Of a stretch of 64,000 nt of DNA, positions 35,077 to 46,841 are shown in pieces (within the stretch, counting starts at the first letter, position 1; each line of letters begins with the position of its first letter). This DNA is from Xanthostigma xanthostigma (taxonomy: Eukaryota; Arthropoda; Insecta; Raphidioptera; Raphidiidae), in contig OY754468.1 of NCBI GenBank assembly GCA_963575645.1, forward strand, positions 24,142,465 through 24,206,464, given 5' to 3'. A model generated the notes under the pieces. The model did no database searches. It saw only the letters and a list, made by a program, of their open reading frames with translations, and was not told where the DNA came from. Position numbers and translations under genes: made by a program.

Positions 35077-35173
35077 ATGTCAACATTTTGGAAGTTGGAA
35101 TGGTCCCGTCGCCCAATTGGCTGAAATTTTTTCCTAAGAATCACTATTCCTGAGATATATCGCGATTCCAAAA

Positions 35174-35240
35174 GCTGAAGAAGTCGTATTCTACATAATA
35201 TGCACACTGTGTATATTATGTAGAATACGACTTCTTCAAC
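35174..35240. repeat. Near-perfect 32-bp-arm hairpin
   Basis: Arms 35174-35205 and 35209-35240 are inverted copies (GAAGAAGTCGTATTCTACAT core) with about two mismatches and a 3-nt loop. Transcribed, it would form a tight hairpin. It could be a small foldback or the start of a hairpin RNA, and no further copy was seen. Confidence 0.55.
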
Positions 35241-36284
35241 TTCGTAAAAAAAAACTCTGTAAAAATTACTCACTGAAGATGGTTTTATTTATATATATAA
35301 CATCATCGATTTTTAAAATATCATGCATTTAAAATAAATTTGCCAGTCAGGAACTGTACTTTCACATCTATAATTCGGTATTTACAGACGATTTCACGAT
35401 TTTTCAATTTGACATTTTTTTTTGTCGATATATACCATCATGTGAACTGATGCAAATTAACCTTTGACTCCGCACAGTTGAAGTGCAGTCTAAACCAAAA
35501 CATTCACCTGTCGATAATGCAATAATGTACGTGTGACTGTGATTGTTCAAATGCATTAAACCTACAGCGGAACAGCTTTTACTTCAGTTTACTACAAATG
35601 CACACGTTCTAATAGGTATCAACAATTAATTCCAAAATATTGGTATTACAGAAATATTCTAAAGTCTACATTAAAACAATAAAACTAAAGCCTACATTAC
35701 ACGATTAATAACAAAATATGATAGCCAACAGAGAGTTTGGTCAATGACTCAGTCACTCAAGGGTTCAAAATTAAAAATGCCATTGATATGTTCCGTTTTT
35801 TTAAAATTAGGTATAGAACATTGAAACCGATAAAAACTATGATTGAAAAACAATCCTAGGGATGTGGCCGCGCTAATAAGACATCAAAGATGACTTCGAC
35901 AAAAATTTAATCGTTTATTTTTCCTGGTTAAACGACAATCAAGGTCAGATGACTCAAGATAATTCCGTACGTATGCGACTTTTTAGTGGAAAGTAGCTTG
36001 CATATAACAGGTAAGTACAGGTAGAGATGAAATATTTCGAGCAAAAATATTCCAACTCTTTGATTATTAAAATATTTTGATAGGTGATTAAAAATCAGTA
36101 GAAGAATTTTTATACATATCTACGAGTGACGACAATCTCCAGTAATTTCTTTCTTTTATTTGCTCTTTGAAACACTGCATGTAAGTAACTTTCTCAAGAC
36201 TGACAATCGAAACCGTGCTCAAATTCATTCGAGAATTGAAATATTTATTCATATATTTACGCATAATACCAACACTTCTCTTAT
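35241..36284. other. Non-coding stretch
   Basis: No gene recognised. The plus-strand frame at 36160-36426 runs into the hAT-like remnant and has no domain. Confidence 0.45.
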
Positions 36285-36687
36285 TAATTTCGAATTGGGC
36301 AGCGTGAAAAATGCCGCCCCATTACCTAAACCCTACATAAAATGGAGTAAAGGTTCGGTGTACAATTTTCAAATAAATAAAAAGATTCACTTATGCCAAA
36401 AGTCTTTTTTTTTACTAATGGGATAATTAGACAAAAAACATTCTTTTTCGTATTAAAAATCATAAATTGACAAACAAAACGATTGCTCATCAATTGCGAG
36501 ATATTTTCAGAGGCAAATGCGTCTGGCTGAAAAAAAAAAATTATTTATAGTTTCAACACGATCACACTTTCCGAAGAATTTTCTGTAACGCAAAAAGTTG
36601 TTTTCCCACGTTTCAAATTTTGCCGCCCCTAAAAATTTGCCGCCCTGGGCACTAGCCCTTACTGCTCCTAGTGTAAATCCAGCGCTG
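36285..36687. mobile_element. hAT-like element remnant (one end)
   Basis: The right end on the minus strand starts CAGCGCTGGATTTACACTAG, then TGCCCAGGGCGGCAAA, a widespread hAT-type terminus. A matching GCCGCCCC block lies near 36310 on the left, but the left terminus and target duplication are not visible, so the copy is probably truncated. Confidence 0.5.
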
Positions 36688-36887
36688 AAACCGAGATAGG
36701 TACATACAAACAGTCACCCATACAAAATAAGAAGGTACATAAATTAGCATTAGAAGTGCTCTATTGTTATTTACAGTGTAAACATTTTAAACACTCTTAT
36801 AATTTATTGAGACATTATTGTCTAAGTTGAAATGTCATATTGTCATTACCTATGTAGGCAAAGAAGAAACGTCATTGCTATTTATAC

Positions 36888-37394
36888 TGTAACGAAACAC
36901 CACTGGAGACGGCGGCAGTGCATTGTTGTAAGAGTCGCGTAGACAACAATACTTGCATTGTTGTCGGAACCGCACAAACAACAATTCGCGCATTGTTACA
37001 CTCATTGTCATCGGAACCACATAGAAAAATGCCGACGATTGTTCTAGAAAGCGGCTGAAGAACTTATATATAAACAGCGCTACCGTGGAAGGGAGGTCAG
37101 TCAGTCATAAGTCAGTGATAATGAACAGTGCGCGACATAAATAAATAAGCGTTTTAAATAAATACAGAGATAAATAGACGTCTGTGAAACATAAATATTC
37201 TATGTACAATGTATATACTAGTTTAGTGTTATTATTGTTGTTTTAGAATTCGTTTGTTTTTCGTTATTTATTATTTCATTTTTAATTATTATTAGAGAAG
37301 TAGTAATTCTTTTAGTTTCATTTTGTTAACGTTTCTTTTTGTAAATAAATATTTTTAACCACCAACAAAGAACAGTTTTGTCAGTTTTGTTACA
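36888..37394 (+). mobile_element. Solo LTR (507 bp) with promoter and polyadenylation signals
   Basis: It begins TGTAACG and ends GTTACA, the TG...CA form of an LTR. Three imperfect ~45-bp units with GCATTGTTGT and GGAACCGCA fill the U3 region. TATATATAAA at 37066-37075 lies about 30 nt before a TCAGTCAGTC initiator near 37097, and AATAAA sits at 37344-37349. No internal retrotransposon sequence adjoins, so it looks like an LTR left by recombination. A direct repeat at the edges is not convincing. Ty3/gypsy or BEL origin cannot be told apart. Confidence 0.65.
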
Positions 37395-37789
37395 ATATTC
37401 AATAGCAGCGTATTTTCTAAACATTTCACAACATTTATAAGTTTTGTATTATTTACGCAGGCTTAAATTTATTATACATAATATACCTACTTATTGATTT
37501 TCTTGTTATGTATAAATGCAATTATGCATAGAAATTTAAATTTAAAAACCTTTCATGACATTCTGTATCAGAGTAACATATGCATTGCTTACGGACCGTT
37601 TTATATTTATTTTAAAACTTTAAAAACTTTAGATGCGGTCTAAAAGTAAGAAAATATTTTTCAATACTGCATGGATTATTGGATACATAATGTTATGCAA
37701 AGTTGTCCTAAATAATTTACGATTAATTATTTATATTTAACTATATAGTTTTTGATAAATAAAAATAAAATTAAAAAACATATCTATGT
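37395..37789. other. AT-rich non-coding stretch
   Basis: Nothing recognised. Confidence 0.45.
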
Positions 37790-38340
37790 ACTGTTCTGGA
37801 ACGCCTGGTAGATGCGAAACATAAATTTAAGCGAATTTCTAGTAGGTAACTAAATTTCGCCCTGTCAACTAACGAAACTCTAGTAACTATAAGAATCGCC
37901 TTACAATTAAATTTCACCCTGCTAACTGTTGTCCTGTCATCCTACTAAAAGTCGCCGTGTCAACTAACAAAATTCTAGTAACTAAATATCACCCTGTAAC
38001 TAAATTTTGCCCTGTCATCTAATTGTCGCCTTTAACAAAAGCCAAGTTATAATCCAATACATACACAAAGCAAGCGTCACGCGTTGTCATGTAACAAAAT
38101 ACTAGAAACTAAAAAACTAAACTATAGTAACTAAATTTCGCCCTGTTATCTAGATATCGCCTTCAGCTACAGTCATGTTTAATCCAACGCACACAAACGT
38201 AACGTTCTCCCATTAAACGTCGTCCCATTAAAATGACGCGACAATTGCACGGCTTTACTCCCAACCAAACGCGCCATTTGATGTTTCACATCAAAATTGT
38301 AAAAAACCTACAGTTGGTATTCCTTCTAAAATAGAAAAAA
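37790..38340. repeat. Repeat element with degenerate ~40-bp tandem units
   Basis: The phrases CTAGTAACTAAAT and CGCCCTGTCAACTAACGAAA recur imperfectly about six times between 37840 and 38160. The flanking blocks GGAACGCCTGGTAGATGCGA (left) and ACGCGCCATTTGATGTTTC (right) also flank a shorter relative at 49160-49530, so the whole is a dispersed repeat with an internal satellite-like array. Confidence 0.6.
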
Positions 38341-38372
38341 TAATATGTTTTGTACCATCGCATGGATTAGTA

Positions 38373-38966
38373 GGGTAGGACGGGGGAATGGCGTTCACTT
38401 AAGGAAAACATGGTGTATTTTTTAAATTATTTATTATAAATCAAAATTAAGAAGAGTAACAAAGTCTTTAATTATCGAGTAATCAACAATTTAACAACAA
38501 AAGCATATATCTTTCACCTACTAGTAGTAGGAAAACATTATTAAAAAAACGTGTTTGAGCGGCATTGCCCCTGACTTTGGGTAATGCCGCTCAGGGTCTC
38601 ATAAAATAGTGTCCCCAATCCAATCCGGCTGTTTTACTGCTTTGATCATAATTGCTTTTGATATTGTTGTGCTCAGCAAATTTATAAACAAGTTTACGCA
38701 AATCTGCAGCACTGAGTCTATAGTATATCGAGCCCAGCAACTTAACTTGTTCAGCACCTAATTAAAAATTAGATCAGCGCGGCCGCAAACAAAGAAACGC
38801 TCTTCACGGTCGCATGACGCGAGCTGACTGTCCGTTTGCATCGCTGTCTATTAGAGGCCCCCTTCCCTCGCGCTTCACGCGACGTGACGTGTTGCTACGT
38901 TCCTTTTTGACAGAGTTACAGAGGTGAGCGCCATTACCCAGTGAGCGCCATTCCCCCTCCCTCCGC
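38373..38966 (-). mobile_element. pogo-like DNA transposon, internally deleted, TA target duplication
   Basis: TA flanks both ends (38371-38372 and 38967-38968). The inverted ends are GGGTAGGACGGGGGAATGGC on the left and GCGGAGGGAGGGGGAATGGC on the minus strand at the right. AATGGCG/AATGCCGCTCA motifs recur inside. A transposase N-terminal remnant lies at 38591-38755. The GC-rich part at 38770-38930 belongs to the element and is not a host CpG island. Confidence 0.75.
38591..38755 (-). pseudogene. pogo/Tigger-type transposase DNA-binding domain remnant
   Basis: Fifty-four residues then stop, including SAADLRKLVYKFAEHNNI and TAGLDWGHYFMR. These match the layout of the CENP-B-like helix-turn-helix of pogo-family transposases: a DLRxLxYxxAExNxI helix followed by a GxDWxxxFxxR motif. 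A stop codon lies just upstream in the same frame and the catalytic DDE domain is absent, so only part of the N-terminal DNA-binding module remains. Its position inside the TA-flanked element with inverted ends supports the pogo assignment. Residue matches are from family knowledge, not a search. Confidence 0.65.
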
Positions 38967-38968
38967 TA

Positions 38969-39560
38969 CATTCTAGTAGGCAGTTGACAGATTGTTAAAA
39001 TCATAATTCATAACCCTTCAATTTTTTTTTATTTAATTTTTTTTATTTAATTTAATTAAATATGTACAATTAATACAAAATATACAAATACAAAATTGTT
39101 CACAATAGCTTTATAGTGAAATGTTTCCTACCCAACTTGGCTATGCCAGTTCTGATCTTTTTCACTTTATGTGTTTTCGAAAAATTAAACTATTAATAAA
39201 GGCGCCTTCTAGGTACCTAATTGAAATTAATCCATATGTGATATAATTAAGGAAGTGACCTTAACGACATTGCAACCGATATGCTATGTAACCGTGCACC
39301 ATTAGCTTTACATAGTAGTATCTGTTATTAGTTGTAAACAAATTTGAAGAAGTGAAAGCATTTCATCGATCGTACGCTAAGAGACTTTTGGTTCCACTAA
39401 CTGCTTGAAGAAGACTCGCATTGAAGGCGTCATATGTAAACAGCTGATTTTTTTATATTTTATTTTGTCTGTCTTTTTGTTGAGGTAACGTAATTTTAAA
39501 TAAGGTTTAAGAATTTTTACTTTCAACATTATTAGTTAATATAATTATGAAGTATGTTCT
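38969..39560. other. Non-coding stretch
   Basis: A T-rich tract at about 39020-39060; otherwise nothing recognised. Confidence 0.45.
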
Positions 39561-39697
39561 AAGCAGCCAGCAAACGGTAACGAAACCGTCATCCGCATGC
39601 GCAGTAGCTGAAACGAAACTGTTTGTATCACTTTTGGAACACGTTTTAGCTACCTGCGCAAGACGGTGACGGTTTCGTTACCGTTTGCTGGCTGCTT
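39561..39697. mobile_element. 137-bp MITE (family shared with 5791-5926)
   Basis: The ends AAGCAGCCAGCAAACGGTAA are inverted almost perfectly, with arms of about 50 bp that include GAAACCGTCA and GCGCAGTAGCT-like blocks. The near-identical length and shared core with the 5.8-kb element define a two-member family here. Confidence 0.75.
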
Positions 39698-39912
39698 GGA
39701 ATATTGTGTAATACAAGACAAAAACAGAAAAAACATACTTTTGTGAATCAGACTTTTAGGCTAGAAGTGAACACACATTCTTTATATAAACTATGCCAAA
39801 TTTCAAGATTGAAAAATAGACAGACAGGCAATGAATTGTCACATAAGGGTCTTTTCACACTATTTCACGTCTATTAATTTAAATCAATGAAAATTTGTTG
39901 AAAACACTAATA

Positions 39913-40234
39913 AATCTATACTAATATATAAAGCGGAAAAGTTTGTTTGTTTGTTTGGTTGAACACGATCTCAGGAACTACTGAGATAACATTTTTTTTT
40001 TGTTGGATAGTCCATTTATCGAGGAAGGCTATAGGCTATATAATATGTCATGTTGCAAAATATAGGTAACTCAAAATTTGTCCGTTCTACAAAAACTTTT
40101 GAACGGTAACTCCGATCATCATGAAATTTGAACACAACATTCATCTCGGTAAACTAAGATGGAACGTGCGAACTCATGTCCCTCCCCCCATTCGTTCTTT
40201 TGCACCCGGGTGAAACCGGGCGGTACCGCTAGTA
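39913..40234 (-). repeat. CTAGCGG-type interspersed repeat (copy A)
   Basis: On the minus strand it begins ACTAGCGGTACCGCCCGG, then GGGTGCAAAAGAACGAATGG, and ends with TTTATATATTAGTATAGA. The 58316-58668 repeat is a clear relative in the opposite orientation. The class is probably a LINE tail or a SINE mobilised by it. No coding capacity. Confidence 0.65.
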
Positions 40235-40399
40235 AAATATATAATAATAAAATGATATTATTAGGAAATAATATGAAAAACGTAAAAATTTTACAAGCCA
40301 AAAATTTTAAAAACAATTTTTAGCTTTGTATCCCGTAAAATTTTATCATAGGTATCAATAAAAACAAGGTGTATTATTTTATTAATATATAAAAAATGT

Positions 40400-40910
40400 A
40401 TGAGTATTGAACAACCGTTCGGTGAAAAATTAAGGAGCGCATCCCGCCGACGCGTGTCGACCGATATTTGCAGCCGGGCGAAGCCGGGTCAGAAAGTTAT
40501 TATACCTATGTCTCTATAGCAAAGCATCGAGCCGGTAAGTTATTACTTATGGACTATTCCCTAAAGCAACGTATCACTTATCGGACAGGAAACAAAATTG
40601 AAGTCGACTAGGTTTAGGTATAAATAGTTTCTGAGACTCCTTCCAGTTTTCAGCCGAGCGAAGTCGGGCCGACCAGTTATGTCCTAAAGCAAAATATTGC
40701 ACTTATCAATCAATGAATATAATTTTAAATTCGGTTGAATAGTTTTCAAGATTCCTGTCCATCTTCACTCGGGCGAAGCCGGGCCGGCCAGTTATTATAA
40801 CCCATGTTTTAAAGTCAAATATCGCCTATCGAACAGTGAAAAAAAAAATTGAAATCGGTTCAGTAGTTTCTGAGATTATCCCCGACAAAAAACTTTCCTT
40901 CTTTATATTA
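40400..40910. repeat. Tandem array of interspersed-repeat units
   Basis: Three units begin with AGCCGGGCGAAGCCGGGTC-like strings (40462, 40651 and 40763) and continue with AGTTATTATA, an AAAGCAAA/TATYGC phrase and a GAAATCGGTTCAGTAGTTTC-like end. Spacing varies from about 110 to 190 bp, so the array is degenerate. This is typical of tandemly repeated LINE tails. Confidence 0.55.
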
Positions 40911-42127
40911 ACTAACTTATTAGTGATTTTAATACATGGTAAGGACGGAAGCCCCTATTAGGCATGTTACTAAATAATACACATAAATGAAACATGAAGT
41001 TCAGTTGTCTTTCAATATTACAAGTATGAAGACATTTTAATTTCTTAGTTTCAGCCTTGGTTGGTCTGTACATGACTTGAATTCTTCCACAACACGATAA
41101 ACTTGCTTTACGGTGGGCGATCGATACACTTAGACTATATACCGAATCGCGCTCTTAACCATGACCGTGTAATGTGAGAGAGGCTTTACTCTTCTTCACT
41201 CCACTATAAGAATGTTTCCATTCGGTTTTTTGGCGTACAATCAAAAACATTATTGTGGAAAAGTGCCTATGGGTTCGTTTTATTAAACATTTTGGAATAC
41301 GAAACCTTAAAAATAACAATCATTTTCACTCGGCTTTTCTGAGAGTAAATAATTTTAGGTTTGGTGTTTATTGTGTTTAATTGTGCATTTCTTAACATAA
41401 CAGTTAGCGACATTTATTTAGATATTTATATTTTACTTTCGATTTTTCTACTACTCTCCTCAAAGAATTCGCTATTACTGTCTATCATTAAAAATATTCA
41501 CAATTCAAACAGATATTATTTAATACTTAATGTTTTGATGTACGTACGTAATGCAATTTAATACTTTTTTTCTTTAATTTAATTGGCCAAAGTGTCTCTT
41601 ATACTGGGCATAGTAAATCTATTCATTGGAGGAATTATTAATACTTACAACAATGTTAATTTCTAAATATTGTTAGTTAACGCATTTTATGAAAAACGCA
41701 ACTGAAGGTTATTGGTTATGGCAGAACGCAATTTATTTTGAGTGAATTCATCTTTTCAATTTATTATTATGAATATTAAATAATGAAGCGAAGATTCGGT
41801 GACATTTTTACTAGTTCTTCAATGTTTTTTATGTAAGTAGAAGATCCCAAAAGCTCTTTAGTTTTAACACGCCGGATTCCATATACAATATTGTTTACAA
41901 TAAATAGTGAACATTATATCCATAACATATGAAAATTACTTTTAAATATCGAACCAAATTGTTACACGTGTACCTACATGAGAGAAAAGTGAAAGAGTAT
42001 TTTTAAAATTTTAATTATGTATGTAAATAATGAAGGTCAAGCGACAAAATTTCTATAAATCTGTTGTTTGTGAAGACCGGTTAAACATTTCTAGAAATAA
42101 TCGCTCTTTTACAGTCTTATTGTACAT
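40911..42127. other. Non-coding stretch
   Basis: No supported gene. The plus-strand frame at 41361-41561 is AT-rich and lacks features. Confidence 0.45.
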
Positions 42128-42490
42128 ACTAGATGAACTCGCCCACGCGTTGCTGTGGCTTAGTCGAATTTGTGTGTGTTGCTGTTACGGTCAATATATG
42201 GTGCTCCCATTGCCGTAAAATATTTAGTATAGCGTGTGTTGCTTTAACGTTCAATAAATGGCGCTATCATTGTCGTAAAATATTTATTATAGCGTGTGTT
42301 GTCTTAACGTCCAACAGATGGCACTGTATGGCACCATTTTTCAAAAAAAGCATGTTTTCACCTGCTACAGGTGGTGACACATACACACGCGCGTATTCAA
42401 ATGCAACGTTGTGTCAAAATTTCAAAGCAATCGGTATTTAGGATTTTGAACAAATGCAGAACAATTACATTTTTATCTATAATTTTATAA
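42128..42490. repeat. Interspersed repeat with 60-bp tandem units
   Basis: It opens CTAGATGAACTCGCCCACGC. Units of exactly 60 bp start at 42181, 42241 and 42301 (the third incomplete), each with CAATAWATGGYGCT, GTCGTAAAATATTTA and AGCGTGTGTTG. The frame at 42133-42441 is an effect of the 60-bp periodicity, which keeps phase. Confidence 0.65.
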
Positions 42491-43881
42491 AACACGAGAC
42501 TAAACGAAGGGCCACATAGTGGGTCGATTCGACGTGGAATACGGATCCGTCGATGCTGTGTGATGATCAATATGGTGGACTTGTTTTAGTATATTGTGCA
42601 ACTAGTGCGACAATGCCGCACGAGTTGCACATACTATTTTTTATTACGAATAAATTAAAATTCTCAGAACAAATGTTCAATTTTAAAATACACATTTTTT
42701 GCTGTTAATTCAGTATTGGTAACTATGGTAACTCTGAATTTGCGTGCGGCAAACAATAATTTCAGTGCGACAAATAAAGTTTCCGCAAGCAAATGAAAAT
42801 AGCCACTTTTCAACCGTAACGGCATGCGTAAAGATACCACTTTTTCCGCATGAGTAATAAAAAAAATAAAATAATCGACATTTAGTTATATAATTTTAAT
42901 TATATTGCAATTTTCATAAGTTATAAAATTGAACAAAAATATATATGAGAGGATTTAAGTATTTATAAACAAAGTCTTTCATCAACAGATTTAAAGCTAT
43001 AATTAAATCTAATAAAGGATGCACAGCATAATTAAAATAGTTTGAGTATTTCATTTGCTTTTTTTTGTAAACATTCTAATTAATTCATAATCTCATCTTA
43101 TCTAGTTAAGCAAGCATCTGCGCAATAAAGGATTGCAGATAAAAACTTTCTTAATCTTTCTTCTAGATTATATTATTAAAACCAATGTTTGTGTAATATT
43201 TACAAATAATTTAATTGGCAATTATTACAAACGGTCAATAATTAAAAGTGCTATTATTTCATAAGTAACTCTATTTTTTTATTAGTACAAAAAATTTATT
43301 TCAAAATATGGCATATAGCCAGGTACTTTTTAAAATTTTTGTAAATATTCTATTGTAATTTATGCCTGGTGTTATTACTCCACTTTAACATTTTTAATCT
43401 AATTATTTGGGTTTGAGTCCCAACTTCCAATGGCAATAGCGTTTGAAAATATTTTTTATAGCATTGTAACATTGGTTGTTTCTTAACAATTGTATAGCAA
43501 ACCACAGCTATCTTATTGTTATTTATACTGCAGTAATTTTTGTAAAGAAAATTGAACCATATATATAACATACTTGCTGAGCTGCACAAAGCACTGTCAG
43601 GAAATCTGACAATGACCTAAGACCTTAGATTGTAACTTGTGATTGCACATAATATTTCTTCCACAAGTATTTCAGAATTTTAAATCGATCCTGTGAAAAA
43701 TAATATAATTGATCGATTCAAAACGACATTTCTTTTAAATTGTGTACCTATAGGTAGTACCTATACCTATATGCATTTAAAATAATATTTTGTACAATTT
43801 CAATGTTGAAACAAAGATTTATTACGCAGTTTGATCATAATTTAGCTTGAAAAGAGATCTTTTCTTTATGTTATGGACTAT
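42491..43881. other. Non-coding stretch
   Basis: Nothing recognised. The minus-strand frame at 43350-43589 has no domain. Confidence 0.45.
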
Positions 43882-44493
43882 GTGATTAATCAGGGCATTA
43901 TGTATAATGCCCGGGCAATATGAAGAATGACAAGTCAAATCGGGCCATGTAATAAATAATCATTAAAACTTCATTATTTATCACAGTGCCCGGTCATAAT
44001 GAATATTGGTATGTGATTGTTGGGCAATTTAATAATTTAAGTACGTTTGGCAAGACGTGGGGAGCAGGGACAAATATGTGATACGCACTAGCCAATCAGA
44101 ACACGCAACTCATCCCCTGCTCACAACAGAGCGTATTTTACAATATCTTTTCGTTTTGAGGTTCCCCGAAACCAAAAAACATATTTTTAATGTAAGACTG
44201 ATTAACTTAAAAAAACTAATATTCGTTTTATATTGTGAATTTGTTACTAAGTACCTACTATTCCTACCTTCCTACCGCATAATTATTTTATAATAACAAT
44301 TATGTATGTCAACATTAAAATAATTTTATAAAAACAAATATTTTTATTATTCTGCCCAATAGGTGAGGGGCATTATTCATAATGTCCGGCCAATTTAATT
44401 ATTGGAATAGTTTTTATCACACTGCCCTCTAGCTCTCATATTGGGCATTTTTCAAACTGCCCGGGCATTATGAATAATAGCATATTCAATCAC
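43882..44493. mobile_element. MITE with GGGCATTAT-rich ends
   Basis: The ends GTGATTAATCAGGGCATTAT and, on the minus strand, GTGATTGAATATGCTATTAT lead into an identical CATAATGCCCGGGCA-type block. Further GGGCATTAT/ATAATGCCC motifs recur inside. The middle (about 44041-44340) looks unrelated and may be a later insertion: it has a GTTTTGAGGTTCCCCGAAACC phrase also seen near 33680. Confidence 0.6.
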
Positions 44494-44617
44494 TTGTTAT
44501 TCTGCGAGTACAATCGAATGTTCTACAGAATTTAACAACGATCACAATCTAAGATCATTATCAAATTAGATTTTCTGACAATGCATTCTGCAACCCAGTG
44601 TTTACGTTGGAAAGAAA

Positions 44618-45064
44618 ATGTTTCTACAGCAACAATCTATTTCGGTACAAATGATATGGATCCCGTCTCATACAGGAATTATTGGCAATGAACTTGCAGA
44701 TAAATATGCTAAAGAAGCGATAGATTCAGAAACAAACCCCAATGACAGCACAGTAACATCGTCAGAGTTTACAACACATATAAAAAGAAACATTAGAAAA
44801 TTCTGGGATCAGGAATGGAACACGCTAACGGACAATAAACTCAGGAAAATAAAAAGCTCAACAGAGAAATGGGAAAATCCTACAACACTAACAAGAAAAC
44901 AAGAAGTCATCATCACACGACTCAGAACAGGACACACAAATATTACACATAAATACGTGATGACCAAAGATGCCTGTCATATGTGATACGAGATTATCCG
45001 TAGAACATCTATTGACTGAATGTCCACTATATAGTATATGAACCCGAAAGGCTGTCCACCAACC
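44618..45064 (+). pseudogene. Jockey-type LINE RNase H domain fragment, frameshifted
   Basis: The frame 44618-44986 (122 residues) contains MIWIPSHTGIIGNELADKYA at residues 12-31. This is the C-terminal active-site region of the RNase H domain of Jockey/I-type elements: H18 of SHTG and D28 of NELAD are the family's catalytic pair. It continues with VIITRLRTGHTNITHKY, the usual linker before a terminal zinc-knuckle-like CHxC...HLxxC motif. A small deletion near 44980 shifts the frame; after it the sequence reads DTRLSVEHLLTECP in another frame. Everything upstream is lost, so this is a dead 5'-truncated copy. Confidence 0.8.
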
Positions 45065-45226
45065 TGGCTCAAAATCTTGAGGAAATTCTTGACAACTCTG
45101 AAAAAAATGTTAAAATATTATTAGAATTCCTCTACCTAACAAACCTTACTAATAAAATATAATCACTTACCTTAACTGTCATATACTTACCTACTTCCAT
45201 ATCCTTTAATCTATATTAATAACTAG

Positions 45227-45838
45227 CGGCCCTGTACGTGCTTCGCTACGTATAAAGTGAAATAATAAAACAATTTAATTGGAACATCTATCTATCTATT
45301 TTATTTATTTTAAAATATACATGGACGTATATGTGTGTATGTCGAGCACTCCGGCTGCGCCGTCGTGCCCGGTGCAAAAGAACGAATGGGGAAGGAAGAA
45401 AAAAAATGTAGGGGTGGACTACCCCTAACATTTAGGGGGATGAAAAATAGATGTTGGCGAAGTGACACCTGTAGACATCTGGCGGGGATAACTAATTAAA
45501 TGACGATTGATCAGTTTTCGACCGGAGAGGAAAAATGATTAAATTACTAAAATGGCTATTAAAAAATAAGGGTTGATCGTAGAAGGGTGAAAATTGAGGA
45601 TTGTATGTATTTTTGTATGTTGTATCATAAAAAAATAGAAATTAAAAATTTTGTCTAGAAAATAAAAAAAAAAATTTAGGGGTGGACTACCCCTAACATT
45701 TAGTGGGATGAAAAATAGATGTTGGCCGATTCTCATAGATACCGGATAAGCACAAAAAATTTCATCAAAATCGGTCAAGCCGTTTCGGAGGAGTATGGCA
45801 ACAAAAACTGTGACACGAGAATTTTATATATTAGATTA
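45227..45838 (+). repeat. CTAGCGG-type interspersed repeat (copy B)
   Basis: It starts ACTAGCGGCCCTGTACGTGC and ends ATTTTATATATTAGATTATA. It has GGTGCAAAAGAACGAATGGG as in copies A and C. The phrase GGGGTGGACTACCCCTAACA occurs twice (45411 and 45669), so the centre is partly duplicated. No coding. Confidence 0.6.
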
Positions 45839-46163
45839 TAGGTACTTACCTTACATTAGTGCTAATAACTCTACGTTGATGCACTAGTTTTTTTATTCTC
45901 TTGTTTTTCTTCTTTCTTTTTTGTTTATATATTGTATTTTTTTTCTTCTGTATTTTCTACCTATTCTAAATAAAAAAAAATGTTTCTCTCAATATTAACA
46001 TCTTTTTTGAGTGTATGACTGATATTTTTTACGCAATAATTTCAATTATTTTAAAATGTTAGTTTTTCTCTTTGAGTAACCTACATACCTACATTAGTTT
46101 TGTTTCTAAGTTTAAAGGTTGTACTTACTATAAGGCAGTGTTTAGTGGAGATGATTTTTTAGG

Positions 46164-46835
46164 CAGCATTTCCTAAACTATGTTCCGCGGAAAGTCAATA
46201 AACGTTCCGTGAAAAACTATGAAAATTACTAATACACGGTGATTTTTAATCGTGTAGAAATCAAATAGACGACCATAATATATTTAAAATAAGTACTTTT
46301 TTTTCAGAACTCTAAACTGAAAGAGGAACGGGATTTCAAAGTTTTATTTATGGGAATATGTTATGTATTCACAAAATTGTTCGAAGTTGTCCCCGTTTTG
46401 TTGGACACAAAGATGCGTGCGTCGCGTCGTAGCCATGCTTCTATGCTTGTAGTATAGCGATAAGGACCTTCCGCGAATTATTTGGGATGTATTTCCGATT
46501 TGTGCTCTCATGTCTTCGCGTGTGTTAACCGGGCTTTTGAATTAATTAAATAAAATTTAAATAATTTAATTAAACTTTGAAAGGCTGTTTCTTTTTAATT
46601 TTTGAGTTTTGATCAAAAATTTACTTAAAATATTTATTCGTCTGTTTGATTTCTACACGCTGTAAAAAAATAATAATCAACTTAAAAATCACCTGTATAA
46701 GCCTCGTATTTAACTTTTAAATGCTGGATTAAGTTGAAACATTTTCAAAGCCTATCCTATAAAATAACCAAGGTGTTCCGTTAAAATTTCAGATTTTGTT
46801 AAGTGTTCCGTCATAGGAAAAGTTGGGAAACGCTG
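46164..46835. mobile_element. hAT-like non-autonomous element
   Basis: The left end CAGCATTTCCTAAACTATG and the right end on the minus strand, CAGCGTTTCCCAACTTTTCC, with GTTCCGCGGAA / GACGGAAC subterminal blocks, match the common hAT end type. A 6-bp TTTAGG lies at both edges (46158-46163 and 46836-46841) rather than the usual 8 bp. Subterminal arms (GTGTAGAAATCAAATAGACG and its reverse) are also inverted. No transposase. Confidence 0.65.
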
Positions 46836-46841
46836 TTTAGG

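Larger units (their letters stand above)
33755..35140. repeat. 'GGCGCATGCGC' repeat family, copy 3, split by a LINE
   Basis: The left part 33755-34198 and right part about 35070-35140 together match copy 2 at 32460-32950. The gap between them is occupied by a truncated LINE. Shared blocks include GGATTGAAACCAAATTTTGG, TATGCAAATATGAAGAGCCC and, after the LINE, AAGTTGGAATGGTCCCGTC. Confidence 0.65.

Noticed and set aside
38760..38940. CpG-rich block looking like a promoter island
   Set aside because: It lies inside the TA-flanked pogo-like element, so it is transposon sequence.
42133..42441. 102-codon plus-strand frame
   Set aside because: Created by in-phase 60-bp tandem units of a non-coding repeat.
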